A program made the position numbers and the translations under genes. From NCBI GenBank assembly GCA_041494285.1, contig JBGQAL010000155.1, positions 1 to 6,429 of the forward strand: a DNA stretch of 6,429 bases, given 5' to 3'. Below, piece by piece: positions 1-5,387 of the stretch (position 1 is its first letter; the number at the start of each line of letters is the position of its first letter). Under the pieces are notes generated by a model. It saw only the letters and a program-made list of their open reading frames with translations, was not told the origin of the DNA and did not search any database. The stretch is from Fen-7 sp041494285. GTDB taxonomy: Archaea; Halobacteriota; Methanosarcinia; Methanotrichales; Methanotrichaceae.

Positions 1-1183
1 CTGCGAGGTTGTAGAGAACCATTCCGAACCCTGCCCTGGCCAGTCTTTTAATTTTAGATGGATCAACCGCACCCGAGAGCAGTACAAAATCATTGACCAG
101 AGGTGCCCCGGCTCTGGCAGCCACCGCTGAGAACGCGCTGACCCCTGGACAGAGATGAAGACGGCAATCCCTAGCCTCCTCGAAGATCCTCCAGGCAGAG
201 CTGAAAATTGATGGATCCCCCCCAGTGAGGATGGATGTCTGCAGACCCTTTTCGGATGCAGCCTGGGCCTCTATAAACCGGAGGGCCATCCTCTGGGCAT
301 AGCTTCCTTGGTGCAAGATCTTCTCTCCAGGGGAGAGTCCTTTGATTGCCTGTAGGTACCTAAACGCTCCAAATATCTTGGACGAGCCTTTGAGCAGACT
401 TTCGGCTTCGTATGTCAGTTTATCAGAAGATCCCGGTCCGATGCCCACGATGTTGATCCTGGTCTGGGTTGATGCGTTTCCCCTGACCATGCCCGCTCCG
501 CTCAGGATAAGGACTGTGAACATGTCAATTCTTTCTTCACTTTCTTCCAGGTTAAGCAGTGCCCCTGCCTTCGCCCAATGCAGTTCCTCTCCGACCCTGG
601 CCACGTTCTTGGCTACCAGCACATCGGTATCCGGGCCGTAGATCTCCAAGGCTCTTTTCAGCTGCCAGTCTCGTCTTCTCGACCGAGGGTTGTAGATAGC
701 GATAGGCATGCGGTATTCTGCTCCAAGCTTCAATCTCTCTTCGATACAAGACCACGGTGTTAAAAGATCACTGAGGCTGATCACAACAACCGATTCTCTG
801 AAGACGATGCCTGCTAGAGCTGCAGCTGCCGCAAAGGAGGTAACCCCTGGCACCACTTCCACGTCACCGATGTCTTCTTTGGAGGAAGCCAACTCGAGTC
901 CTAGGCCGGCCATGCCGTAGATGTTGGGGTCGCCGCTGCTGACCAGGGCCACTGACCCATCGTTGAGAAGATCCACTGCAGTCTTGGCCCTGTCCACTTC
1001 CTTTCCCATGCTGCTGGATATGACCTGCTTTTTCTCCAGAAGATCTTCGATCAGCTCCAGATAGGGCTTATAGCCTACTACGAAATCCGCACCTTGAACG
1101 GCCCTGGCAGCCTGGAAGGTCATGTGCTTCCTATCGCCCGGACCTATGCCGACGATGGAGAGCTTGTGAGATGGCTTATTCAC
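1..1183 (-). CDS. cbiH: CbiH, cobalt-factor III C17-methyltransferase, fused to a second CbiH-like methylase domain (3' end outside window)
   Basis: The open frame runs from a GTG at 1183-1181 to the window edge (394 codons, no stop). Residues 8-230 are a complete CbiH: an N-terminal SAM loop VGIGPGD (11-17), GYKPYLELI (37-45), the core SSGDPNIYGMAG (82-93), VVPGVTS (110-116), ISLSDLLTPW (135-144) and AIYNPRSRRR (162-171). In the anaerobic pathway this enzyme methylates C17 and contracts the ring, giving cobalt-precorrin-4. At about residue 242 a second methylase fold starts: NIVGIGPGSSDKLT, then FRYLQAI, TGGDPSIF (320-327), CPGVSAF (345-351) and VLYNL (389-393). These landmarks keep the order and spacing of domain 1, so I read it as a tandem CbiH duplication. 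CbiE is less likely, because it lacks the LYN element. The gene overlaps cbiG by 8 bases. The nearest Shine-Dalgarno-like run (GGGAGGGT, 1198-1205) is 14 bases away, so translation may be coupled to cbiG. Confidence 0.88.
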   Translation of the reverse strand, partial: MNKPSHKLSIVGIGPGDRKHMTFQAARAVQGADFVVGYKPYLELIEDLLEKKQVISSSMGKEVDRAKTAVDLLNDGSVALVSSGDPNIYGMAGLGLELASSKEDIGDVEVVPGVTSFAAAAALAGIVFRESVVVISLSDLLTPWSCIEERLKLGAEYRMPIAIYNPRSRRRDWQLKRALEIYGPDTDVLVAKNVARVGEELHWAKAGALLNLEESEERIDMFTVLILSGAGMVRGNASTQTRINIVGIGPGSSDKLTYEAESLLKGSSKIFGAFRYLQAIKGLSPGEKILHQGSYAQRMALRFIEAQAASEKGLQTSILTGGDPSIFSSAWRIFEEARDCRLHLCPGVSAFSAVAARAGAPLVNDFVLLSGAVDPSKIKRLARAGFGMVLYNLA

Positions 1184-2057
1184 CGAGGGCAACTGTGACC
1201 CTCCCGTAAGCCCTCTTTGGCATTACCAGCCTATCCGACAGGGCAAGGGCCGCGGGCTCGGCCACGCCCAACAGTCCAAGATCTGAGGCCCTAGATGGCG
1301 TTGTGGTCATTTGAGCGTTCAGGACCTCACTAGAGAGATAGATCACTTCTTTCCCCAAGGATTTAGCCGCCTCATTTATCCCCGCTTCATCCTTCTTGAG
1401 CCAGGCGGTGGCCAAGACACGAATCTCCTCTCGTTTTCGACCGACAGACTTCAAGGCAGAGTCAAGGGCCTCCAGCACCTCTTGGGCGCTGACGCCCTTT
1501 CTTGACCCCAGGCCAACCACTAAGCCTTTGCCCTTGAGGACGGCAACATCGCTGTCTACAACCACTATCTTCGGGCCTTTCAGCCTGAGGACGGGCACGT
1601 CCTCTTTCAGGAATGCCAGATTTACATCTTTTGATGATTCCCGGTTCACGATCTGCGTGCCTAAGACCGCAGCAACTCCCTCCAAGTTGGGTCTACTGGA
1701 AGCGTCGGTCGCAGTGGTTATGGCCGGGTACAGGCCCAGCTTTGCCTTTAGGAATAGGGCCAGATCGTTGGCTCCGTGGTGACCACCGACCACCGGAACG
1801 GCGCAATGCAGGGCCGAATCAACTGCCACAACAGGAGTATCCTTCCATTTGTTCTCCAGGTGTCCGCAGAGAGATCTGACCACAATGCCAACAGCCATGA
1901 CCGCCACCACCAGGTCAAAGCTCTTTAGAACATTGCCTAGGCAGTTGCCGTCGTAAAGAACCAGCGATGGTCTGTAACTATCCTCAAGAGCCTCGCAGAT
2001 CTTCTGCCCGGTCTTTTGGTCTCTGGGAAATGCCAGAACTGCTACCGATCGCGGTAT
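1176..2057 (-). CDS. cbiG: CbiG, cobalt-precorrin-5A hydrolase (delta-lactone opening), apparent ATA start
   Basis: CbiG opens the delta-lactone of cobalt-precorrin-5A and releases the extruded two-carbon unit, between the CbiF and CbiD steps. From the ATA at 2057 the product is 293 aa. The N-terminal domain has the first strand VAVLAF (5-10), DLVVAVMAVGIVVR (48-61), VVAVDSALHC (76-85) and VPVVGGHHGAN (87-97). The C-terminal domain has LVVGLGSRKGVSAQEVLEAL (179-198), LLGVAEPAALA (262-272) and the closing PKRAYGRVTVALGE. Length and order fit a compact archaeal CbiG with a short middle section. No ATG, GTG or TTG occurs in frame between the upstream stop (2147-2145) and the GTG at 1910. That GTG would remove about 49 residues, including the first strand. 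The AGGAGGT at 2071-2065 sits 7 bases before the ATA, which is why I chose this start. It overlaps the cbiF end and the cbiH start. Confidence 0.85.
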   Translation of the reverse strand: MPRSVAVLAFPRDQKTGQKICEALEDSYRPSLVLYDGNCLGNVLKSFDLVVAVMAVGIVVRSLCGHLENKWKDTPVVAVDSALHCAVPVVGGHHGANDLALFLKAKLGLYPAITTATDASSRPNLEGVAAVLGTQIVNRESSKDVNLAFLKEDVPVLRLKGPKIVVVDSDVAVLKGKGLVVGLGSRKGVSAQEVLEALDSALKSVGRKREEIRVLATAWLKKDEAGINEAAKSLGKEVIYLSSEVLNAQMTTTPSRASDLGLLGVAEPAALALSDRLVMPKRAYGRVTVALGE

Positions 2058-2779
2058 AGGTGTGACCTCCTGAAACCGGTCCTTCCCACAACGCTGCCCA
2101 CCAGAATCAGAGCACTGCGATTTATGCCTGCTTGCTCCACCTGGTCAGCAATATTTTGAAGGTTTCCTATCAGGACTCTCTGGTCAGGCCACGAGGCGTG
2201 AAAGACCACTGCTACAGGTGTTTCCGCAGGCAGCTTTAGAGACTTCGTGACCTCTCTTATCCTGTCAGTTCCAAGGAATATGGCCATGGTGGAGCCATGC
2301 TGGGACAGAGAAGCAAGGTCGTCTTGTTCCAGGGTGGTGCCTGCAGGCCTGGTTATTATGAGAGACTCGGAGACGCCCTTAAGGGTCAGCTGGGTCTTTA
2401 GGGCAGCCGAGGCTGCGAAGAGCGAGGAGACGCCTGGAACGACCTCCACTTCCACACCGGCCTCTTCCAGGGGCTGCATCTGCTCCAGGACGGCCCCGTA
2501 AAGCGAGGGGTCGCCGCTGTGCAGCCTGACGACCCTTTTCCCCGACCGCAGGGCTTGCAGTATAAGCTCGGTGGTCCGCTCCAGGGAGAGCTGGCTACTG
2601 TCCACTAGCTCTGCCTTAAGGCCATCCAGTAGTTCCGGGTTTACAAGGGATCCGGCGTAGATGATGAGGTCAGCTTCCTCGATCAACCTCCGGCCCTTGA
2701 CTGTGATCAGCTCTGGATCGCCGGGGCCGGCTCCAACGAAGTAGACCTTAGGTCTACCTTGTTTCTCTTTCTCCTTCAT
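2042..2779 (-). CDS. cbiF: CbiF, cobalt-precorrin-4 C11-methyltransferase
   Basis: CbiF transfers a methyl group from SAM to C11 of cobalt-precorrin-4, giving cobalt-precorrin-5A, the substrate of CbiG next door. The product is 245 aa, a normal family length. Motifs in order: VYFVGAGPGDPELITVKG (12-29), ADLIIYAGSLVNPELL (36-51), the CbiF-type core RLHSGDPSLYGAVLEQM (starting near residue 84), VEVVPGVSSLFAASAAL, LIITRPAG, and FLGTDRIREV. I chose the ATG at 2779-2777 because it overlaps the cbiL stop as ATGA, has GGAGGGTGAG directly before it, and puts the methylase fold at the usual distance from the N-terminus. The frame stays open upstream to 2875, but that part is the cbiL sequence read in another frame. 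This is the clearest family assignment in the window. Confidence 0.95.
   Translation of the reverse strand: MKEKEKQGRPKVYFVGAGPGDPELITVKGRRLIEEADLIIYAGSLVNPELLDGLKAELVDSSQLSLERTTELILQALRSGKRVVRLHSGDPSLYGAVLEQMQPLEEAGVEVEVVPGVSSLFAASAALKTQLTLKGVSESLIITRPAGTTLEQDDLASLSQHGSTMAIFLGTDRIREVTKSLKLPAETPVAVVFHASWPDQRVLIGNLQNIADQVEQAGINRSALILVGSVVGRTGFRRSHLYRDR
2055..2071 (-). promoter_or_regulatory. Strong Shine-Dalgarno and ATA start of cbiG
   Basis: Reading the minus strand, AGGAGGT (2071-2065) is followed by a 7-base spacer and ATA CCG CGA TCG. This is a near-perfect complement to the usual 16S rRNA 3' end at optimal spacing. It lies inside the last codons of cbiF, whose TAG is at 2044-2042. It decides the cbiG start even though ATA is not a normal initiator. 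Confidence 0.65.
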
Positions 2780-3396
2780 CTCACCCTCCGGGCGTACAGG
2801 ACGCTGAAGTAATTGCTCCGTTCTGGCATATCGTCCGCCAGTTCGCCCCGGACTATCTCCTCCTCTGAGGTGCACAGCTTGGTGCCCAGGATGAACTGGC
2901 CGAACCCCTTCTCTTCCAGGTCTCGAGCTATTTTCCTTGGCCTGGTTGCCTTTATCCGGATGACTGTGTCCTGATCCGAGCCATCGGAGACCTGGAAGGA
3001 CCGGTCCAGGCCTATGCCGAACCTGGAGGCCATCGCAGGAACTATGCCCACGCCTGGAATGGTATCCACTTCCACGGTTGGATGGATTTGATTCATCAAT
3101 TTTTTCAAGTGGGTGAAGGTAGAGAATGTGTTGACGTCGCCCACACAGGCAAAGCCAGTGAGGGTCGTTGCTGCGTAGCCAGCAACGATGTCTGCGTTCC
3201 TGGACCAGATCTCCTCCAGCTTAGCCTCGTCTCCGATCATAGGAAAGTCCAGGATCTCCGGTTGGCAGTAAGCCCTGGCTAGGTCGGCGGCCATCTCTCC
3301 AGGCACGAATACTTTCGATGAACCGTACAGGGCTTCGACCGTTTTCAGCGTCATCAGACCCGGATCGCCAGGGCCCAAAGAGATGCCGATCAGCAT
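2776..3396 (-). CDS. cbiL: CbiL, cobalt-factor II C20-methyltransferase
   Basis: CbiL methylates C20 of cobalt-factor II (cobalt-sirohydrochlorin) to form cobalt-factor III, the first step specific to the corrin branch and the supplier of substrate to CbiH. The 206-aa product begins directly with the SAM-binding strand and loop IGISLGPGDPGLMTLK (3-18). Next come KVFVPG (28-33), CVGDVNTFSTFTHLKKL (84-100), which replaces the usual GDP core with GDV as often seen in archaeal CbiL, and DTIPGVGIVPAMASRFG (111-127). The C-terminus has NYFSVLYARR. The ATG at 3396-3394 overlaps the cbiT stop by 7 bases and has only a weak GGTGGTAGG ahead of it, so coupling to cbiT translation is likely. The stop overlaps the cbiF start as ATGA. 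Confidence 0.93.
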   Translation of the reverse strand: MLIGISLGPGDPGLMTLKTVEALYGSSKVFVPGEMAADLARAYCQPEILDFPMIGDEAKLEEIWSRNADIVAGYAATTLTGFACVGDVNTFSTFTHLKKLMNQIHPTVEVDTIPGVGIVPAMASRFGIGLDRSFQVSDGSDQDTVIRIKATRPRKIARDLEEKGFGQFILGTKLCTSEEEIVRGELADDMPERSNYFSVLYARRVR

Positions 3397-3902
3397 TTGC
3401 CTACCACCATAAAAATGGGGTTGATTGGCTTCAGAGCGAAATCACCGGCCAACTCGTAGCCTCTGGATATCTGTATATGTAGCAGCTCCGGGAACCGTCC
3501 GTGCGCTTTCATAAGCTCCGCCACTCTGGAGGCCATTCCAATCCTAGCCAGGTTGGCGACAATTACGCAACCGGGTGCAGCTCTTTCCAGGAGCTTGGGA
3601 AAGAACTCCTCAATCTGGCGAGTGCCGCCTATGAAACACCTGTCAATCCGCGGTAGCTCCTGCAGAAGGTCGGAAGCATTGCCACAGAGGAATATACCTC
3701 CAGGAACCTTGACTTTCGATGCCTCCACTGCATCTTTCCGAACGTCTATCCCGTATATCCGGTTGGTGTAACAGGAGGCAGCCAGGGAGACGGCACCAGA
3801 ACCGCAGCCAATGTCGAGGAACACGTTGCCTGGAAGTATGTTCAGCTTTCCAATGGCGATGTGGATGTTCTCCTCCTGGGTGGCTGTGCCTGGAAGCTTC
3901 AT
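3390..3902 (-). CDS. cbiT: CbiT, cobalt-precorrin-6B C15-methyltransferase (decarboxylating)
   Basis: CbiT is a Rossmann-type SAM methyltransferase, unrelated in fold to the CbiL/F/H family. It methylates C15 and decarboxylates the C12 acetate side chain. From the ATG at 3902 the product is 170 aa. Visible motifs: PGTATQEE (4-11), the counterpart of the family's N-terminal P-x-T-x-E-E; the SAM loop VFLDIGCGSGAVSLAA (27-42); YGIDVRKDAVEAS (50-62); CFIGGTRQIEEFF (89-101); CVIVANLAR (112-120); and the closing LKPINPIFMVVG. It is first in the operon. The start is uncertain. The 3902 ATG has a TATA box 26 bases upstream and no Shine-Dalgarno, which suits a leaderless mRNA. The frame is open to an ATG at 3983 (197 aa), closer to the usual family length, but the added stretch is AT-rich and has no clear ribosome site. 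Confidence 0.9.
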   Translation of the reverse strand: MKLPGTATQEENIHIAIGKLNILPGNVFLDIGCGSGAVSLAASCYTNRIYGIDVRKDAVEASKVKVPGGIFLCGNASDLLQELPRIDRCFIGGTRQIEEFFPKLLERAAPGCVIVANLARIGMASRVAELMKAHGRFPELLHIQISRGYELAGDFALKPINPIFMVVGKC

Positions 3903-3923
3903 GGAATTGAAGATGTAAGGAAC

Positions 3924-3935
3924 GAATATAAGTTT
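3924..3935 (-). promoter_or_regulatory. TATA box of the cbiTLFGH operon
   Basis: On the minus strand the sequence reads AAACTTATATTC. The TTATAT core (3931-3926) is centred about 26 bases before the ATG at 3902, with purine-rich AAA upstream as a possible BRE. No Shine-Dalgarno lies between box and ATG, so transcription probably starts at or next to the start codon. No inverted repeat suggesting an operator was seen beside it. Confidence 0.55.
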
Positions 3936-4033
3936 AATCCAAGTGGATTTGTCTCTAGTAAAATAAATTGAAGCATAAGCCATAGCCAAGCGGAACTCTT
4001 TAGAACGGGCAAAGCTACATGAATTCCATCGGC

Positions 4034-4585
4034 CTAATCCGAATCGGGATCCGATTCGCTGTTTAGGAAATCCATATCAGAACAATCGAGCTTGAGATCG
4101 TAGTAGCCAGATATTCGGACGATGTCCAGGTGGGAGATCTCATAAGCTCCTTCTTTTCTTTCCAGGGGTGGGTTGTTCTCGATCTCCCTTAAAGCAAGGC
4201 CGACCTCCCCAGCCTTGAAGCACTGGTAAATCTGCCCCCAAGGTACAAGGTGAGCGCTTCGCGCAATGCCCGCTCCGCGCCGCAGCTCAACGGCCAGAAT
4301 CCCTTTTCTTCCCGAGCGGATGATGAATTCCGTCTCTCTTACGAGCTGGTGGTTGCCTGCAGCCAAGCTGAAGTGCTGCTTGAAGTACAGGGATTTTGTC
4401 TTGCGGGCATCAAGGCTTTTGCATTCGATGGCTAGGTAGTACTCAGGATTTCTCGAATCAACGAGGATGTCTACAAGCTGAGAAGCGAAGCGCGACTGTT
4501 TTAGTCGGTAGGCTATGGCGTGAATTCCTTCCCTCTCGAAGAATGAGTTCAGCGCAGCGGTCAGCGCCCATTCGAAGTCGCCCAT
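4034..4585 (-). CDS. Probable PD-(D/E)XK-fold nuclease, conserved archaeal hypothetical
   Basis: I do not recognise a named family. The 183-aa product has the layout of a small restriction-enzyme-fold nuclease. An N-terminal helix carries E16 and E18 (ALNSFFEREG), then comes LVDILVDS with D39, then YYLAIECKS with E54 and K56, giving the D-x(14)-E-x-K signature. It continues with FKQHFSLAAGNHQLVRE (68-84), which resembles the Q-containing helix after the active site in Hjc-like proteins, and SGRKGILAVELRRG (91-104). The tail (about 170-183) is strongly acidic. A DNA-cleavage role is inferred from the motif; the fold could also be a non-catalytic binding protein. The ATG at 4585 follows GGGAAG. 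The gene stands alone, divergent from the small membrane gene at 4747 and separated by 131 bases from the cbiT start downstream. It does not look like part of the B12 operon. Confidence 0.72.
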   Translation of the reverse strand: MGDFEWALTAALNSFFEREGIHAIAYRLKQSRFASQLVDILVDSRNPEYYLAIECKSLDARKTKSLYFKQHFSLAAGNHQLVRETEFIIRSGRKGILAVELRRGAGIARSAHLVPWGQIYQCFKAGEVGLALREIENNPPLERKEGAYEISHLDIVRISGYYDLKLDCSDMDFLNSESDPDSD

Positions 4586-4610
4586 GTCATCTTCCCAAGA
4601 ATTTCATCTC

Positions 4611-4618
4611 TCTAAAAA
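4611..4618 (-). promoter_or_regulatory. Possible TATA box of the nuclease-like gene
   Basis: Minus-strand TTTTTAGA lies about 30 bases before the ATG at 4585, which predicts a start of transcription near 4589 and a leader of only a few bases. The match is weak, but it is the best AT-rich candidate in the 161-base divergent region 4586-4746. No convincing TATA box was found there for the plus-strand gene. Confidence 0.35.
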
Positions 4619-4746
4619 GATGTTCCAACCTAAATCTCCTTTGCTGCAAGGCTGGTATTACTTTCGCTCCAGGCGCCCACCATCGGCTTATCAACAGCCT
4701 GAGACATAATTGAGATGCTTGCAGATCCGGCAGGCAGGAAGATGAG

Positions 4747-4980
4747 ATGGTTGTGGGAAGAACTTTGTGGGATCTCATATGGGAGATGATACAGAACCCC
4801 AGGCTGAGAGCTTCGTTCTTAGCAGTGCTCATCCTTCTAGAGGTTGCTTTAATAATACTGGCTCTGTTGATCCATGGCGGCTTGCTGGCCATGAAGTTCA
4901 GCCTTGGAGGCTTTGACGTTGAGGTTCCTCGAAGAAGCGCTGCTCTTACCGGTTTTTGGTTGAGAACCTTTCTTAGTTAA
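4747..4980 (+). CDS. Small single-span membrane protein, unknown function
   Basis: The product is 77 aa and belongs to no family I recognise. Residues 1-22 are a charged, amphipathic head (LWDLIWEMIQNPRLR). Residues 24-47 form one long hydrophobic segment (FLAVLILLEVALIILALLIH and following), with one acidic residue, E32, inside the membrane stretch. A short tail with basic residues follows (GGFDVEVPRRS). The RLR before the segment suggests the N-terminus stays in the cytoplasm. The ATG at 4747 has GGAAGATGAG in front, a moderate ribosome site. The compact membrane pattern argues for a real gene over the 101-codon frame read on the opposite strand. It diverges from the nuclease-like gene, with 161 bases between their starts. 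Confidence 0.5.
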   Translation: MVVGRTLWDLIWEMIQNPRLRASFLAVLILLEVALIILALLIHGGLLAMKFSLGGFDVEVPRRSAALTGFWLRTFLS

Positions 4981-5054
4981 CCGATTTTCCATTTATGGGT
5001 CCAAGGAATGGTTCTTGCTCGGTCGACCCGATATCGCTCATTTGTAGTTCAAAA

Positions 5055-5066
5055 ATACTTAAGTAT
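5055..5066. repeat. 12-base perfect palindrome overlapping a possible promoter
   Basis: ATACTTAAGTAT is its own reverse complement. It overlaps the only AT-rich, TATA-like stretch (AAAAATACTTAAG) 10-25 bases ahead of the ATG at 5077. It could be a repressor site, or simply a symmetrical TATA region. Confidence 0.4.
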
Positions 5067-5076
5067 CAACCAGGCG

Positions 5077-5236
5077 ATGTCTAATCTCATGGACCTGGAA
5101 GCAATAGCCGAAAATACGGCATGAGAGATCTGCGGTCGCTGGCCAAGAAGTACGGCATAAGAATCCGCTGCGCCAAGAAGCGGGACATCTAAAGGCGCTG
5201 CCTCCGGAGGCGCAGGCCGAACTGGAAGGCAAGTAG
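5077..5236 (+). pseudogene. Broken small gene, SAP/Rho-N-like domain, two frameshifts
   Basis: No single frame is open, but three frames in succession give one coherent protein. Frame 1 from the ATG at 5077 reads MSNLMDLEAIAE and then stops at 5122. Frame 2 reads KYGMRDLRSLAKKYGIRI followed by RCAKKRDI, stopping at 5190. Frame 3 reads KALPPEAQAELEGK and ends at the TAG 5234-5236. One missing A in the A-run at 5111-5114 and one missing base near 5187-5190 would rejoin them into about 53 residues. DLRSLAKKYGI followed by KKRDI resembles the L-x-x-A-x-x-Y-G-I ... K-K-x-x-L/I pattern of Rho-N/SAP-type nucleic-acid-binding helices. The family assignment is tentative. Assembly errors could produce the same picture. 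Confidence 0.5.
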
Positions 5237-5290
5237 ATCCATTCTCGCAAAAATTCTCTCAGTCCTACGAAATAACCGATTTGAGAACAA

Positions 5291-5300
5291 CCTATTTTAT
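5291..5300 (+). promoter_or_regulatory. Possible TATA box upstream of thymidylate synthase
   Basis: CCTATTTTAT is the best TATA-like element ahead of the ATG at 5388. It would place the transcript start near 5322 and leave a leader of about 65 bases that contains the Shine-Dalgarno GAGGGG at 5376-5381. Confidence 0.35.
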
Positions 5301-5387
5301 CACCGCCTGCGTTGGTTACAGCGCAATGGTTAGAGCAACCAAAGGGCAATCAGCGGAATCATCCAGGCATCTTCAGAGGGGCAGATT

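Larger units (their letters stand above)
4981..5387. other. Stretch without an intact gene (407 bases)
   Basis: Apart from the broken gene and palindrome listed separately, it holds a GC-rich 12-base palindrome (GCCTCCGGAGGC, 5200-5211) inside the pseudogene, a 10-base direct repeat TAACCGATTT (4978-4987 and 5273-5282) flanking it, and the probable thymidylate synthase promoter. I see no RNA gene in it. Confidence 0.6.

Noticed and set aside
217..223. Run of seven C (G on the coding strand) in cbiH as a possible frameshift
   Set aside because: With seven bases the frame reads through as LTGGDPS, the expected methylase core, so cbiH is intact here.
1311..1879. Several plus-strand frames of 64-128 codons inside cbiG
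   Set aside because: They lie opposite a well-conserved gene and have no recognisable motifs.
1176..1910. cbiG starting at the GTG at 1910
   Set aside because: It removes the first strand and about 49 conserved-looking residues and has no ribosome site at the right distance, unlike the ATA at 2057.
2780..2875. Upstream extension of cbiF to 2875
   Set aside because: Those 32 codons are the cbiL 3' end read in another frame; the ATG at 2779 has the ribosome site and the ATGA overlap.
3903..4033. Cobalamin riboswitch ahead of cbiT
   Set aside because: No B12-box-like sequence is seen and the probable mRNA is leaderless, leaving no room for a leader structure.
4587..4892. 101-codon minus-strand frame ending 2 bases before the nuclease-like gene
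   Set aside because: It lies mostly opposite the membrane-protein gene, its composition is a scrambled mix rich in R, S and W with no domain pattern, and the plus strand gives a coherent membrane segment.
5318..5340. tRNA D-arm-like stretch (GCGCAATGGTTAGAGCAACC)
   Set aside because: It looks like a D-arm, and GCCTG/CAGGC could pair around it, but no anticodon arm and no GTTCRA-type T-loop follow at the right distance.
5059..5349. 96-codon minus-strand frame
   Set aside because: It is rich in C, S and W, has no ribosome site or family likeness, and runs opposite the better-supported broken SAP/Rho-N-like gene.
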